64,000 nucleotides of DNA from Cribrihabitans_A pelagius. GTDB taxonomy: Bacteria > Pseudomonadota > Alphaproteobacteria > Rhodobacterales > Rhodobacteraceae. Where the stretch lies: contig NZ_JBMERR010000017.1 in assembly GCF_048820915.1 (NCBI RefSeq), positions 46,826 through 110,825 on the forward strand, written 5' to 3'. How positions within the stretch are numbered: position 1 is the stretch's first letter; each line of letters begins with the position of its first letter. This document shows positions 25,282 to 32,987 of this stretch, piece by piece. Both the position numbers and the translations under genes were made by a program. Below the pieces are notes generated by a model. That model saw only the letters and a list, made by a program, of their open reading frames with translations, was not told where the DNA came from and searched no databases.

Positions 25282-27359
25282 ACCTCCGGGCGGGCCGCCC
25301 GGCGCCAGACCGGGGGCAGGCGTTCCGGCCGGCCGTCCCGGTCCGGCGCCGTCCAGAGCCGGGAGCCGCTCACTTCCCGCGCGGTCTGCAGCTTGCCCTC
25401 CGCACTTATCGCGATACTTCCGGTCTGGCGCAGGACCTCCGGCGTCAGCAGCAGGCAGCCCTGCTGCGGCTGCGCCAGGTCCGGGGCGACCGTAGACACC
25501 AGGATGTCGCCCGCGCCGCAGGGTCCTGCCGCCGCCAATTTGCGTTTCCCCGGCGCGTGCACCAGCCGGCCCCGCGGGCCGTGCCAGACCGCCGGGCCGC
25601 TGCCAAGCGCCTGCCAGCGCCCGGCCGCATCTGACTGAGAGGCGAAGTCGCCGTCATTCTCCAGCCAGATGCCTGCGGTGAACCCCTGCCCTTTGGCGCG
25701 CGACAACGCACGGCCGTCGGCCTGCATCACCCCGACCAGCCCGCCGGACTCGGCGATCAGCAGGAAGGGCCGCTCGGCCTGCTGCCAGAGCCAAAGCGCC
25801 GCCGCCACCGGCACAAGCCCCGCAAGCCGAAGGCGCCCCTGCCAAATCGCCAACAGCAAAAGCCCCGCCGCCAGCAGCGGCAGCACCAGCGGGCCGGGTG
25901 CCGTCACCGGCGACAACGCGCCCTCCAGCCCCGATACCGCCCTGGCCACCGTCAGGATCCACTCCAGCCCCCAGCGCATCGCCGTGAGCGCCGCGCCTTC
26001 CAGCCCAAAGGGCAGCAAGCAGGCCGCCAGCACCGCAGCCGGGATCACTACCGTGCCCATCACCGGCACCGCCAGCACATTGGCGAGCAGCCCGTAGTGC
26101 GGCAGCGTGTTGAAATGCGCGGCCGAAAACGGCGCCGTCGCCAGCCCCGCCACGGCGGAAGAGATCACCAGCGCCGCCACCGGGCGCAGCCAGCGCGGGC
26201 CCAGTCCAATCTCCGCCTCGCGCAGCCAGCCAAAGACCGCAACCAGCGCAGTAGTGGCGGCAAAGCTCATCTGGAAACCGGGGCTGAGCAGGCTTTCCGG
26301 GCGCCGCAGGAGCACGATCACCGCTGCCACCGCCACCGCCCTGAGCGTGATCGCGCGGCGGTTCAGCAGTACTGCGGAAAACATCACCGCCACCATGACA
26401 AAGGCTCTCTCTGTCGCGACATTGCCGCCCGAGAGAGCCAGGTACCCCGCCGCCGCAGCAAGCGCCGCAACCGCTGCAATTTTCTTGCCTGGCACACGCA
26501 GCGCAAGCGGCGGCACCAGCGCCAGCGCCACTCGCAGCGCAGCAAAGACAAAGCCGGTGAGCAGCCCCATGTGCAGGCCCGAGATCGCCAGCAGATGCGC
26601 GAGATTGCTGTGCCGCAGCGCCTCCAGCACCTGGTCCGGCACACCGCTGCGCACCCCCGTCGTGAGCGCCGCGGCAAAACCGCCGGCCTCGCCCGGGATG
26701 CGGGCCTGCAGCGCGGCCGCCATGCGGTGGCGCAGCCGCTCCACCGCCAGCGCATCGCCCGCAGGCTCCGCCAGCAGCACCGGCGCCCGCGTGTAGCCAA
26801 GGCCGCCGAGTTCGAGGAACCAAGCATGGCGGCGGAAGTCGAAGCCGCCGGGTTCGGCCGGACCCTGCGGCGGCAGCAGATGCGACGTGGTCATTACCCG
26901 CGCGCCGGGCGCGGGCTGCCGGTCCGGGGCCATCAGCGAGATCCGCACCCGGGCGGGCGTGCGCCGCGGCGGCAGATCACCCAGCCGCACCTGATCCAGT
27001 GTCATGCGAAGCGCGCCGGTCTGAGAGCGGTCGAGCGCCACCACCCGCCCCTCGACCGGACCGTAGTAGCGGAAATCCAGCGCCGGTGCCGCAACCAGAT
27101 GGGCGCGCGCCCCGCCTAGGCAGAAGCCGGCCGCGAGCAGTGCCGGCGCCCAGGCCAGGAAGGCCAGTGCCCGGTCACAGAGCGCGACACCGGAGCAGAG
27201 AATGAAAACGACAGCCGCGGCAGCAAATTCGGCTGCGCCGGGTTCGATTTTCAGGCTAAAGTAGAGGCCGGTCCCCGCCCCAAGCCACACCGGCACCCAA
27301 GGGAGCAGATATCCCCGTTGCCGTTGCAATATATCCACGATGGCTGCGCTTTGCCGCAT
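25275..27359 (-). CDS. comEC: ComEC/Rec2 family competence membrane protein
   Basis: Inner-membrane channel expected to move single-stranded DNA into the cytoplasm. The 694-residue protein has an N-terminal membrane pair and OB-like DUF4131 region. It continues with the Competence domain: the family motif HLLAISGLHMGLLTGF near residue 260, then many hydrophobic helices (ALRVALALVPPLAL, VAVAAVIVLL, AGLATAPFSAAHF). The C-terminal 150 residues are soluble but show no HxHxDH metallo-beta-lactamase motif, as in other alphaproteobacterial members. The ATG at 27359 follows GGGGGG; an in-frame start at 27626 would run into gltX antisense. It is divergent from gltX. In Rhodobacter, ComEC is used to take up DNA delivered by gene transfer agents. 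Confidence 0.92.
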   Translation of the reverse strand: MRQSAAIVDILQRQRGYLLPWVPVWLGAGTGLYFSLKIEPGAAEFAAAAVVFILCSGVALCDRALAFLAWAPALLAAGFCLGGARAHLVAAPALDFRYYGPVEGRVVALDRSQTGALRMTLDQVRLGDLPPRRTPARVRISLMAPDRQPAPGARVMTTSHLLPPQGPAEPGGFDFRRHAWFLELGGLGYTRAPVLLAEPAGDALAVERLRHRMAAALQARIPGEAGGFAAALTTGVRSGVPDQVLEALRHSNLAHLLAISGLHMGLLTGFVFAALRVALALVPPLALRVPGKKIAAVAALAAAAGYLALSGGNVATERAFVMVAVMFSAVLLNRRAITLRAVAVAAVIVLLRRPESLLSPGFQMSFAATTALVAVFGWLREAEIGLGPRWLRPVAALVISSAVAGLATAPFSAAHFNTLPHYGLLANVLAVPVMGTVVIPAAVLAACLLPFGLEGAALTAMRWGLEWILTVARAVSGLEGALSPVTAPGPLVLPLLAAGLLLLAIWQGRLRLAGLVPVAAALWLWQQAERPFLLIAESGGLVGVMQADGRALSRAKGQGFTAGIWLENDGDFASQSDAAGRWQALGSGPAVWHGPRGRLVHAPGKRKLAAAGPCGAGDILVSTVAPDLAQPQQGCLLLTPEVLRQTGSIAISAEGKLQTAREVSGSRLWTAPDRDGRPERLPPVWRRAARPEVQ

Positions 27360-27438
27360 GCTTGCCCCCCGCCTTCTGGCCCGGTAGACAGACGCAACTC
27401 TAGGCCTCACACGGTTTCCAAAAGGTAAATCCCCCCTC

Positions 27439-28839
27439 ATGACCAAACCGGTTGTCACCCGTTTCGCCCCCTCTCCCACCGGCTTTCTGCATATCGGCGG
27501 CGCCCGCACCGCACTGTTCAACTGGCTGTTTGCCCGCGGACGCGGCGGCAAGTTCCTGCTCAGGATCGAAGACACCGACCGCGAGCGCTCCACCCCGGAG
27601 GCAACCGCCGCTATTCTGCAGGGCATGGAGTGGCTGGGGCTGGATCATGACGGCGAAGTGATCAGCCAGTTCGCGCGTGCTGACCGCCACGCCGAAGTGG
27701 CACAGCAGCTGCTGGCCGAAGGCAAGGCCTACAAATGCTTTGCCACCCAGGAAGAAATCGCCGCGTTTCGCGAGCAGGCCAAGGCCGAGGGCAAATCCAC
27801 CCTCTACCGCTCGCCCTGGCGCGACGCCGATCCGGCAAACCACCCGGACGCGCCTTACGTGATCCGCATCAAGGCCCCGCAGGACGGCGCCACGGTGATC
27901 CGGGACGAAGTGCAGGGTGATGTGACGATCCGCAACGACCAGCTCGACGACATGATCCTGCTGCGCTCGGACGGGACGCCGGTCTACATGCTGGCGGTTG
28001 TGGTGGACGATCACGACATGGGCGTAACCCACGTGATCCGCGGCGACGACCACCTCAACAACGCCGCCCGGCAGATGATGATCTATGAGGCGATGGGCTG
28101 GGACGTACCGGTCTGGGCGCATATCCCGCTGATCCACGGGCCGGACGGCAAGAAGCTCAGCAAGCGCCACGGCGCTTTGGGGGCGCAGGAATATCAGGCG
28201 ATGGGCTACCCGGCGGCAGGGATGCGAAATTACCTGGCGCGCCTGGGCTGGAGCCACGGCGATGACGAATTTTTCACGGACGCCCAGGCCAGGGAGTGGT
28301 TCGGCCTCGATGGCATCGGCAAAAGCCCGGCCCGTTTCGATACCAAGAAGCTGGAAAACCTCTGCGGCCAGCACATCGCCATCAGCGATGACGCCGCATT
28401 GCGGCATGAGATCGAGGCTTATCTCGTAGCTGCCGGGGAACCGCCGCTGAGTGACGTACAGTCAGACGGGCTGGAACGGGCCATGCCCTGCCTCAAGGAC
28501 CGTGCCCGCACCTTTCCGGAACTGCTTGAAAAAGCCCACTTTGTTTTGACCTCACGGCCTATTGAACGGGATCAGAAAGCAGAAAAGGCGCTGACATCTG
28601 TATCCGATGGTATACTGAGAGAATTGACGCCGCAGTTGCAAAATGCTAGCTGGGTCCGTGACGATCTGGAGGTGCTTCTGAACGATTTTGCGGAAGCGCA
28701 TGATACCAAGTTCGGCAAACTGGCGGGGCCCTTGCGGGCCGTGCTCGCGGGCCGCGCGGTAACGCCTTCGGTGTTCGACATGATGCTGGTTCTGGGCCGC
28801 GAGGAAACGCTGGCCCGGCTCGCTGACGCAACGGGCTGA
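27439..28839 (+). CDS. gltX: Glutamyl-tRNA synthetase
   Basis: Class I synthetase that charges tRNA-Glu. The 466-residue protein has the HIGH-like SPTGFLHIGGARTALFNW at the N-terminus and the KMSKS-like KKLSKRHGALGAQEY in the middle, plus the RIEDTDRERS motif and the helical anticodon-binding C-terminal part. Alphaproteobacteria often carry two GltX paralogues; which one this is cannot be told by eye. It is separated from gltA by about 125 bases. Confidence 0.96.
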   Translation: MTKPVVTRFAPSPTGFLHIGGARTALFNWLFARGRGGKFLLRIEDTDRERSTPEATAAILQGMEWLGLDHDGEVISQFARADRHAEVAQQLLAEGKAYKCFATQEEIAAFREQAKAEGKSTLYRSPWRDADPANHPDAPYVIRIKAPQDGATVIRDEVQGDVTIRNDQLDDMILLRSDGTPVYMLAVVVDDHDMGVTHVIRGDDHLNNAARQMMIYEAMGWDVPVWAHIPLIHGPDGKKLSKRHGALGAQEYQAMGYPAAGMRNYLARLGWSHGDDEFFTDAQAREWFGLDGIGKSPARFDTKKLENLCGQHIAISDDAALRHEIEAYLVAAGEPPLSDVQSDGLERAMPCLKDRARTFPELLEKAHFVLTSRPIERDQKAEKALTSVSDGILRELTPQLQNASWVRDDLEVLLNDFAEAHDTKFGKLAGPLRAVLAGRAVTPSVFDMMLVLGREETLARLADATG

Positions 28840-28965
28840 CCTGGCGTTAACGTTCGGGTAAGCCTGCTCCGATATGACCACGCCTGCGCGCAGCCGCGCA
28901 GGTGCTGCCCCGCATGCAAGAGACCGGACCGGCCGCTTGCATGCCTGTAAGAGGAAGGGACACCC

Positions 28966-30261
28966 ATGACCGAGACCAAGAAATCTGCCACGCTCAGCCT
29001 TGATGGCAAGACTTACGAGCTGCCCATTTTTTCGCCGACGGCCGGGCCCGATGTCCTCGACATCCGCAAGCTCTATGCGCAGGCAGGTGTCTTCACCTAT
29101 GACCCGGGCTTCACCTCGACCGCCAGCTGCGACAGCACCATCACCTATATCGATGGCGATGCCGGCCACCTGCTGCACCGCGGCTACCCGATTGACCAGC
29201 TTGCGGCCAAGTCGCACTACCTCGAGGTCTGCTATCTGCTGCTTTATGGTGAACTGCCGACCGCGGCCCAGCTCGAGGATTTCGAGACCCGGGTGACCCG
29301 CCACACCATGGTGCACGAACAGATGCACAACTTCTTCCGCGGCTTCCGCCGCGACGCGCATCCGATGGCGACGCTGGTGGGTGTGGTCGGCGCGATGTCG
29401 GCCTTCTACCATGACTCGCTGGACGTGAACGACCCCTGGCAGCGTGAGGTCGCCGCGATCCGCCTGATCGCCAAGGTGCCGACGATTGCCGCGATGGCCT
29501 ACAAGTATTCGATCGGCCAGCCCTTCGTTTATCCGCGCAACGATCTGGATTACGCCTCGAACTTCCTGCACATGTGCTTCAGCGTGCCGGCGGAGGAATA
29601 CCACGTGAGCCCGATCGTGGCCCGTGCAATGGACCGGATTCTCACTCTGCACGCCGACCACGAGCAGAACGCGTCGACCTCGACCGTGCGGCTCGCGTCC
29701 TCCTCCGGTGCCAATCCCTTCGCCTGCATCGCGGCCGGCATCGCCTGCCTCTGGGGCCCCGCGCACGGCGGCGCCAACCAAGCCTGCCTGGAGATGCTGA
29801 AAGAAATCGGCACCGTCGACCGCATTCCCGAGTTCATCGCCCGCGCCAAGGACAAGAACGACCCGTTCCGCCTGATGGGCTTTGGCCACCGGGTCTACAA
29901 GAATTTCGACCCGCGCGCGACGGTGATGAAACAGTCCGCCGACGAGGTGCTGGACCTCATGGGCATCGAGGACAACCCGATCCTGCAGGTCGCCAAGGAG
30001 CTTGAGAAGCAGGCGCTGGAGGATCCGTATTTCGCCGAGAAGAAGCTGTTCCCGAACGTCGACTTCTACTCCGGCATCATCCTGGAGGCGATGGGCTTCC
30101 CGACCTCGATGTTCACCCCGATCTTCGCGGTCAGCCGCACCATCGGCTGGATCTCGCAGTGGAAGGAAATGATTGCCGATCCGCAGAACAAAATCGGCCG
30201 CCCGCGCCAGCTCTACCTGGGCGAGAACCTGCGCGACTACGTGGACATCGAAAACCGCTGA
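28966..30261 (+). CDS. gltA: Citrate synthase
   Basis: First enzyme of the TCA cycle, joining oxaloacetate and acetyl-CoA. The 431-residue length fits the Gram-negative hexameric (type II) group. Diagnostic segments: LLHRGYPIDQLA, the catalytic His region CLWGPAHGGANQACLEML, and MGFGHRVYKNFDPRA (second His and the Asp/Arg substrate site). An AAGAGGAAGGG ribosome site precedes the ATG, and a strong terminator follows. Confidence 0.97.
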   Translation: MTETKKSATLSLDGKTYELPIFSPTAGPDVLDIRKLYAQAGVFTYDPGFTSTASCDSTITYIDGDAGHLLHRGYPIDQLAAKSHYLEVCYLLLYGELPTAAQLEDFETRVTRHTMVHEQMHNFFRGFRRDAHPMATLVGVVGAMSAFYHDSLDVNDPWQREVAAIRLIAKVPTIAAMAYKYSIGQPFVYPRNDLDYASNFLHMCFSVPAEEYHVSPIVARAMDRILTLHADHEQNASTSTVRLASSSGANPFACIAAGIACLWGPAHGGANQACLEMLKEIGTVDRIPEFIARAKDKNDPFRLMGFGHRVYKNFDPRATVMKQSADEVLDLMGIEDNPILQVAKELEKQALEDPYFAEKKLFPNVDFYSGIILEAMGFPTSMFTPIFAVSRTIGWISQWKEMIADPQNKIGRPRQLYLGENLRDYVDIENR

Positions 30262-30286
30262 TCGCGGCCGTCCTGCGAAACACGAG

Positions 30287-30314
30287 CGCCCCGCATTTGC
30301 GGGGCGTTTTTTTT
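30287..30314 (+). terminator. Rho-independent terminator of gltA
   Basis: A perfect 8-bp G/C stem (CGCCCCGC ATTT GCGGGGCG) followed by eight T residues, 26 bases after the gltA stop. Confidence 0.92.
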
Positions 30315-30590
30315 GCGACGGTTCCATCCCGGTCCGCCGCATATATGTCTGGTACATGTTGCCCGCAGCGCAGGACCGGGCCGGAAGACCGCCGCACATT
30401 GTCGGCACTGCAGATGCGCACAGCGTCCGGCTTGCCGCCCGGCGCCGGGTTCAGGGTCCGCTGCATCTGCCCGCTCCGGATTCGCGCACCCTCTTTGCCG
30501 CCGCATTTGCGCGGCTATTCCCGCGCGAGCAACGATACCGGCAAAACCACGGCAACTGTTTTGGGGAACATGCACAAACTTGACGTGAAG

Positions 30591-30619
30591 TTGACGAGCG
30601 CTACACAACCTTTTAGTAA
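30591..30619 (+). promoter_or_regulatory. Candidate promoter of the RTX-repeat gene
   Basis: TTGACG (30591-30596), a 17-base spacer and TAGTAA (30614-30619) inside an A/T-rich region ending TAAAATATTAAACG. A second TTGACG lies one helical turn upstream (30580-30585). Confidence 0.45.
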
Positions 30620-30666
30620 AATATTAAACGTTTAAGGTGCGCAGGCTCCTGGCAGGAGGAACTCCC

Positions 30667-30768
30667 ATGCCACCCGCGAGATTCAACGGCAGAATTATTC
30701 ATGGAACTTCTCATTCTTCTTGGTCTGGGCCTCACGGCGGGCACATTTGCGCTGCTGAACGACGATGA
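30667..30768 (+). CDS. Possible 33-codon leader ORF overlapping the RTX gene
   Basis: ATG at 30667 follows a near-perfect ribosome site (CAGGAGGAACTCCC). The frame runs MPPARFNGRIIHGTSHSS and stops at 30768, overlapping the first 68 bases of the RTX gene in another frame. It has no recognised similarity. It may be a leader that couples translation, or the ribosome site may simply be displaced. Low confidence that a functional peptide is made. Confidence 0.2.
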   Translation: MPPARFNGRIIHGTSHSSWSGPHGGHICAAERR

Positions 30769-31600
30769 CGACAGCGGAGATTCCGAGGACGGGAACACAG
30801 ACGAACGTCAGGGAAGCTCCGATCCAGAACCGGAAAATTACGAAAGCAACGAGGCCGCAACCATTACCGCCACCGATGCAGCGAATGACATCATCGGAGG
30901 CAGCCAGGATCAGTCGATCTTCTTGCGCGGCGGCGACGATTTGGCAGAAGGACGCGGCGGCGACGACCGGATCTTCGGGATGGATGGAGAGGACTTTATC
31001 GTCGGCGGTTCCGGAGACGACTGCCTGCGCGGCGGAGCGGACAATGACTTGCTGATCGACAACGCGGGATCGGACACGATGCACGGCGACAGTGGCAACG
31101 ACCTCATCGCGGCGACGTCCACCTTCGATGGCGAAGGGCTCGCGGGGTTCTACCGCGGCGTCGCGGATGGCAGCATTACCGATCCCGCCAGCGTCAACGA
31201 CCATTACTCTCCAGACACCGATACCGACAGCAACGCAGACAGCGTGTTCGGCGGCGGCGGCAATGACAGCGTGATCGCCGGTGAAGGCGATACGGTCTCT
31301 CTGGGCAGCGGCAACGACATGCTCGCAGTCGGCGACTGGCATCAGTCCGATGACGACCCGGTATTTGTCACCGATTTCGATACCAGCGAGGACGTGCTCG
31401 TCTACTCGCACGATGGCGAGGGCACGATGCCGGACCTCTTCGTCATGCATCTTGAAGACGGGACCGGCGGCGGCCAAGGCTCGGCGCTTCTGTTTGCCGA
31501 CAACGCCCTTGTCGCACGGATGCCGGGTGCAGGAGGCCTGCTGTCGGTCAGCGACATCAGCATAGTAGAGCGGACACCAGAGAGTTCCCTGCTGTCCTGA
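30701..31600 (+). CDS. Acidic RTX-type calcium-binding repeat protein with N-terminal membrane segment
   Basis: A 299-residue protein, strongly acidic, beginning MELLILLGLGLTAGTFALLN, a single hydrophobic segment that could be a signal anchor, followed by an Asp/Ser-rich linker. Hemolysin-type nonapeptide repeats (GGxGxDxxx) occur at about residues 75-135 (GGDDLAEGRGGDDRIFG, VGGSGDDCLRGGADNDLL) and again around 185-210 (FGGGGNDSVI, LGSGNDMLAVGD). These form calcium-binding beta-rolls. It lacks a large catalytic domain. Similar short RTX-like proteins are common in roseobacters, and their roles are unknown. The ATG at 30701 has no clear ribosome site; see the overlapping upstream ORF. Confidence 0.75.
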   Translation: MELLILLGLGLTAGTFALLNDDDDSGDSEDGNTDERQGSSDPEPENYESNEAATITATDAANDIIGGSQDQSIFLRGGDDLAEGRGGDDRIFGMDGEDFIVGGSGDDCLRGGADNDLLIDNAGSDTMHGDSGNDLIAATSTFDGEGLAGFYRGVADGSITDPASVNDHYSPDTDTDSNADSVFGGGGNDSVIAGEGDTVSLGSGNDMLAVGDWHQSDDDPVFVTDFDTSEDVLVYSHDGEGTMPDLFVMHLEDGTGGGQGSALLFADNALVARMPGAGGLLSVSDISIVERTPESSLLS

Positions 31601-31634
31601 CGGCTATTCCAACAACCGTGGGAAGGGAACGGCC

Positions 31635-32411
31635 TCAGCGCCCCTCAAACTTCGCGGGGCGCTTTTCCATGAAGGCAGTCACGCCTTCCATGAAGTCGCG
31701 GCTCTTGCCGCATTCGCCCTGCAGATGCGCCTCGGCCGAGAGCTGTTCCGGCAGGGTGCGGTTGGAGCTTTCGCGCAGCGCGGTCTTGATCGCGCCAAAG
31801 GCGCGGGTCGGCCCGTTGGCCAGATATTCCGCGCGGGCGCGCCAATGCGCCTCGAAGCGGTCGTCCGGCACCGCCTCCCAGATCATCCCCCAGTCGCTGG
31901 CCTGGCGCGCGGTGATCGGCTCGGCAAACAATGCAGCGCCCATCGCCTTGGCAAGCCCCATCTGGCGCGGCAGGAACCAGGTGCCGCCGGCATCCGGCAT
32001 CAGGCCGATACGGGCAAAGGCCTGCATGAAGAAGGCGCTCTCCGACGCAATCACCACATCCGCAGCCAGCGCCAGATTGGCCCCCGCGCCGGCGGCGGCA
32101 CCTGTCACGGCCGAAATCGTCGGCACCGGGCAGTCATAGACCGCTTCCAGCATCGGGGTGTATTCATCGCGCAAGGTGCGCTCCAGATCGAGGCTGCCGG
32201 CGCTGTTGGCATCACTCAGATCCTGGCCCGAGCAGAAACAGCCGCCCGCGCCCGTCAAAACCACCGCCCGCGCCTCCTGCCCCGCGAGCCGCATCGCATG
32301 GGTGATCTCGGCCCGCATCTGGCTGGTGAGCGCGTTCTTCTTCGCCGGGCGGTTCAGTGTGATCACTGCCAGCCCGTCTTCCAGCGCAAACAGAATTTCC
32401 TTGTAGTCCAT
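31635..32411 (-). CDS. Enoyl-CoA hydratase/isomerase family protein (PaaG-like)
   Basis: A 258-residue crotonase-fold protein starting MDYKEILFALEDGLAVITLN. The oxyanion-hole and CoA-binding regions are visible: GAGGCFCSGQDLSDAN, then SAVTGAAAGAGANLALAADV and MPDAGGTWFLPRQMGLA. The Asp in GLMPDAGGTW is in the position used by PaaG-type 1,2-epoxyphenylacetyl-CoA isomerases and related hydratases. It probably acts in beta-oxidation or phenylacetate degradation, but no paa genes are nearby, so the substrate is uncertain. It lies downstream of ccmH on the same strand. Confidence 0.88.
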   Translation of the reverse strand: MDYKEILFALEDGLAVITLNRPAKKNALTSQMRAEITHAMRLAGQEARAVVLTGAGGCFCSGQDLSDANSAGSLDLERTLRDEYTPMLEAVYDCPVPTISAVTGAAAGAGANLALAADVVIASESAFFMQAFARIGLMPDAGGTWFLPRQMGLAKAMGAALFAEPITARQASDWGMIWEAVPDDRFEAHWRARAEYLANGPTRAFGAIKTALRESSNRTLPEQLSAEAHLQGECGKSRDFMEGVTAFMEKRPAKFEGR

Positions 32412-32504
32412 AGCGTGCCTCACCTTGATTGCGGCGGCCGCGCGGGCGGCCGGTTTGCCGGCATGGTGACGCAAAGCCTGCCCGCCGGAAAGGCGGACCC
32501 GGCG

Positions 32505-32987
32505 TCATTTGTCGAGGATTTGCTTCAGCCGTTTGCGCTCTTCTTCGCTCAAGCCCCGCTCGGCGGCCTTAGGCGCGCGGGAACGGTTGCGGACATAGAC
32601 CGCGCCGATCCCCAGGGCACAGAGCAGCATCAGGGGGCCCGCCGCCCACAACAGCCAGTTGGCCCCGCTCACCGTGGGCCGCAGCAGCACGTATTCGCCG
32701 TAACGGTCGACGATGAACGCAATCGCCTCGCGGTCGCTGTCCCCCGCCTCCAGCCGCTCGCGCAGGAGAACGCGCAGGTCACGGGCCAGATCGGCATTGG
32801 ATTCATCGATGCTCTCGTTGCGGCAAACCAGGCAGCGCAGGTCCTTGGACAGCTCGCGCGCGCGCGCCTCCAGTGCCGGATCGGCAAGCACCTCGTCCGG
32901 CTCCACTGCGCTGAGCGGCAGCGGCGCCAGCAGGCTGACGGACACCAAGGCCGCCATCACAAGCGGTATCAGCCGTAAGCGGGTCAT
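32505..32987 (-). CDS. ccmH: Cytochrome c-type biogenesis protein CcmH
   Basis: Thiol-oxidoreductase of the System I cytochrome c maturation pathway, which reduces apocytochrome c for haem attachment. The 160-residue protein has a signal/anchor (residues 1-27), the catalytic RCLVCRNESI (Cys52, Cys55), DLRVLLRERL and YGEYVLLRP, and a C-terminal membrane helix (about 108-128). Its start overlaps the ccmF stop by four bases. No CcmI-like TPR domain is fused to it. Confidence 0.95.
   Translation of the reverse strand: MTRLRLIPLVMAALVSVSLLAPLPLSAVEPDEVLADPALEARARELSKDLRCLVCRNESIDESNADLARDLRVLLRERLEAGDSDREAIAFIVDRYGEYVLLRPTVSGANWLLWAAGPLMLLCALGIGAVYVRNRSRAPKAAERGLSEEERKRLKQILDK

Larger units (their letters stand above)
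30262..30700. other. Intergenic region between gltA and the RTX-repeat gene
   Basis: About 440 bases. It holds the gltA terminator (30287-30314) and a candidate promoter (30591-30619) in an A/T-rich stretch. A strong ribosome site AGGAGGAACTCCC sits in front of an ATG at 30667 that opens a 33-codon frame, not the RTX frame. Nothing recognisable lies between 30315 and 30590. Confidence 0.5.
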
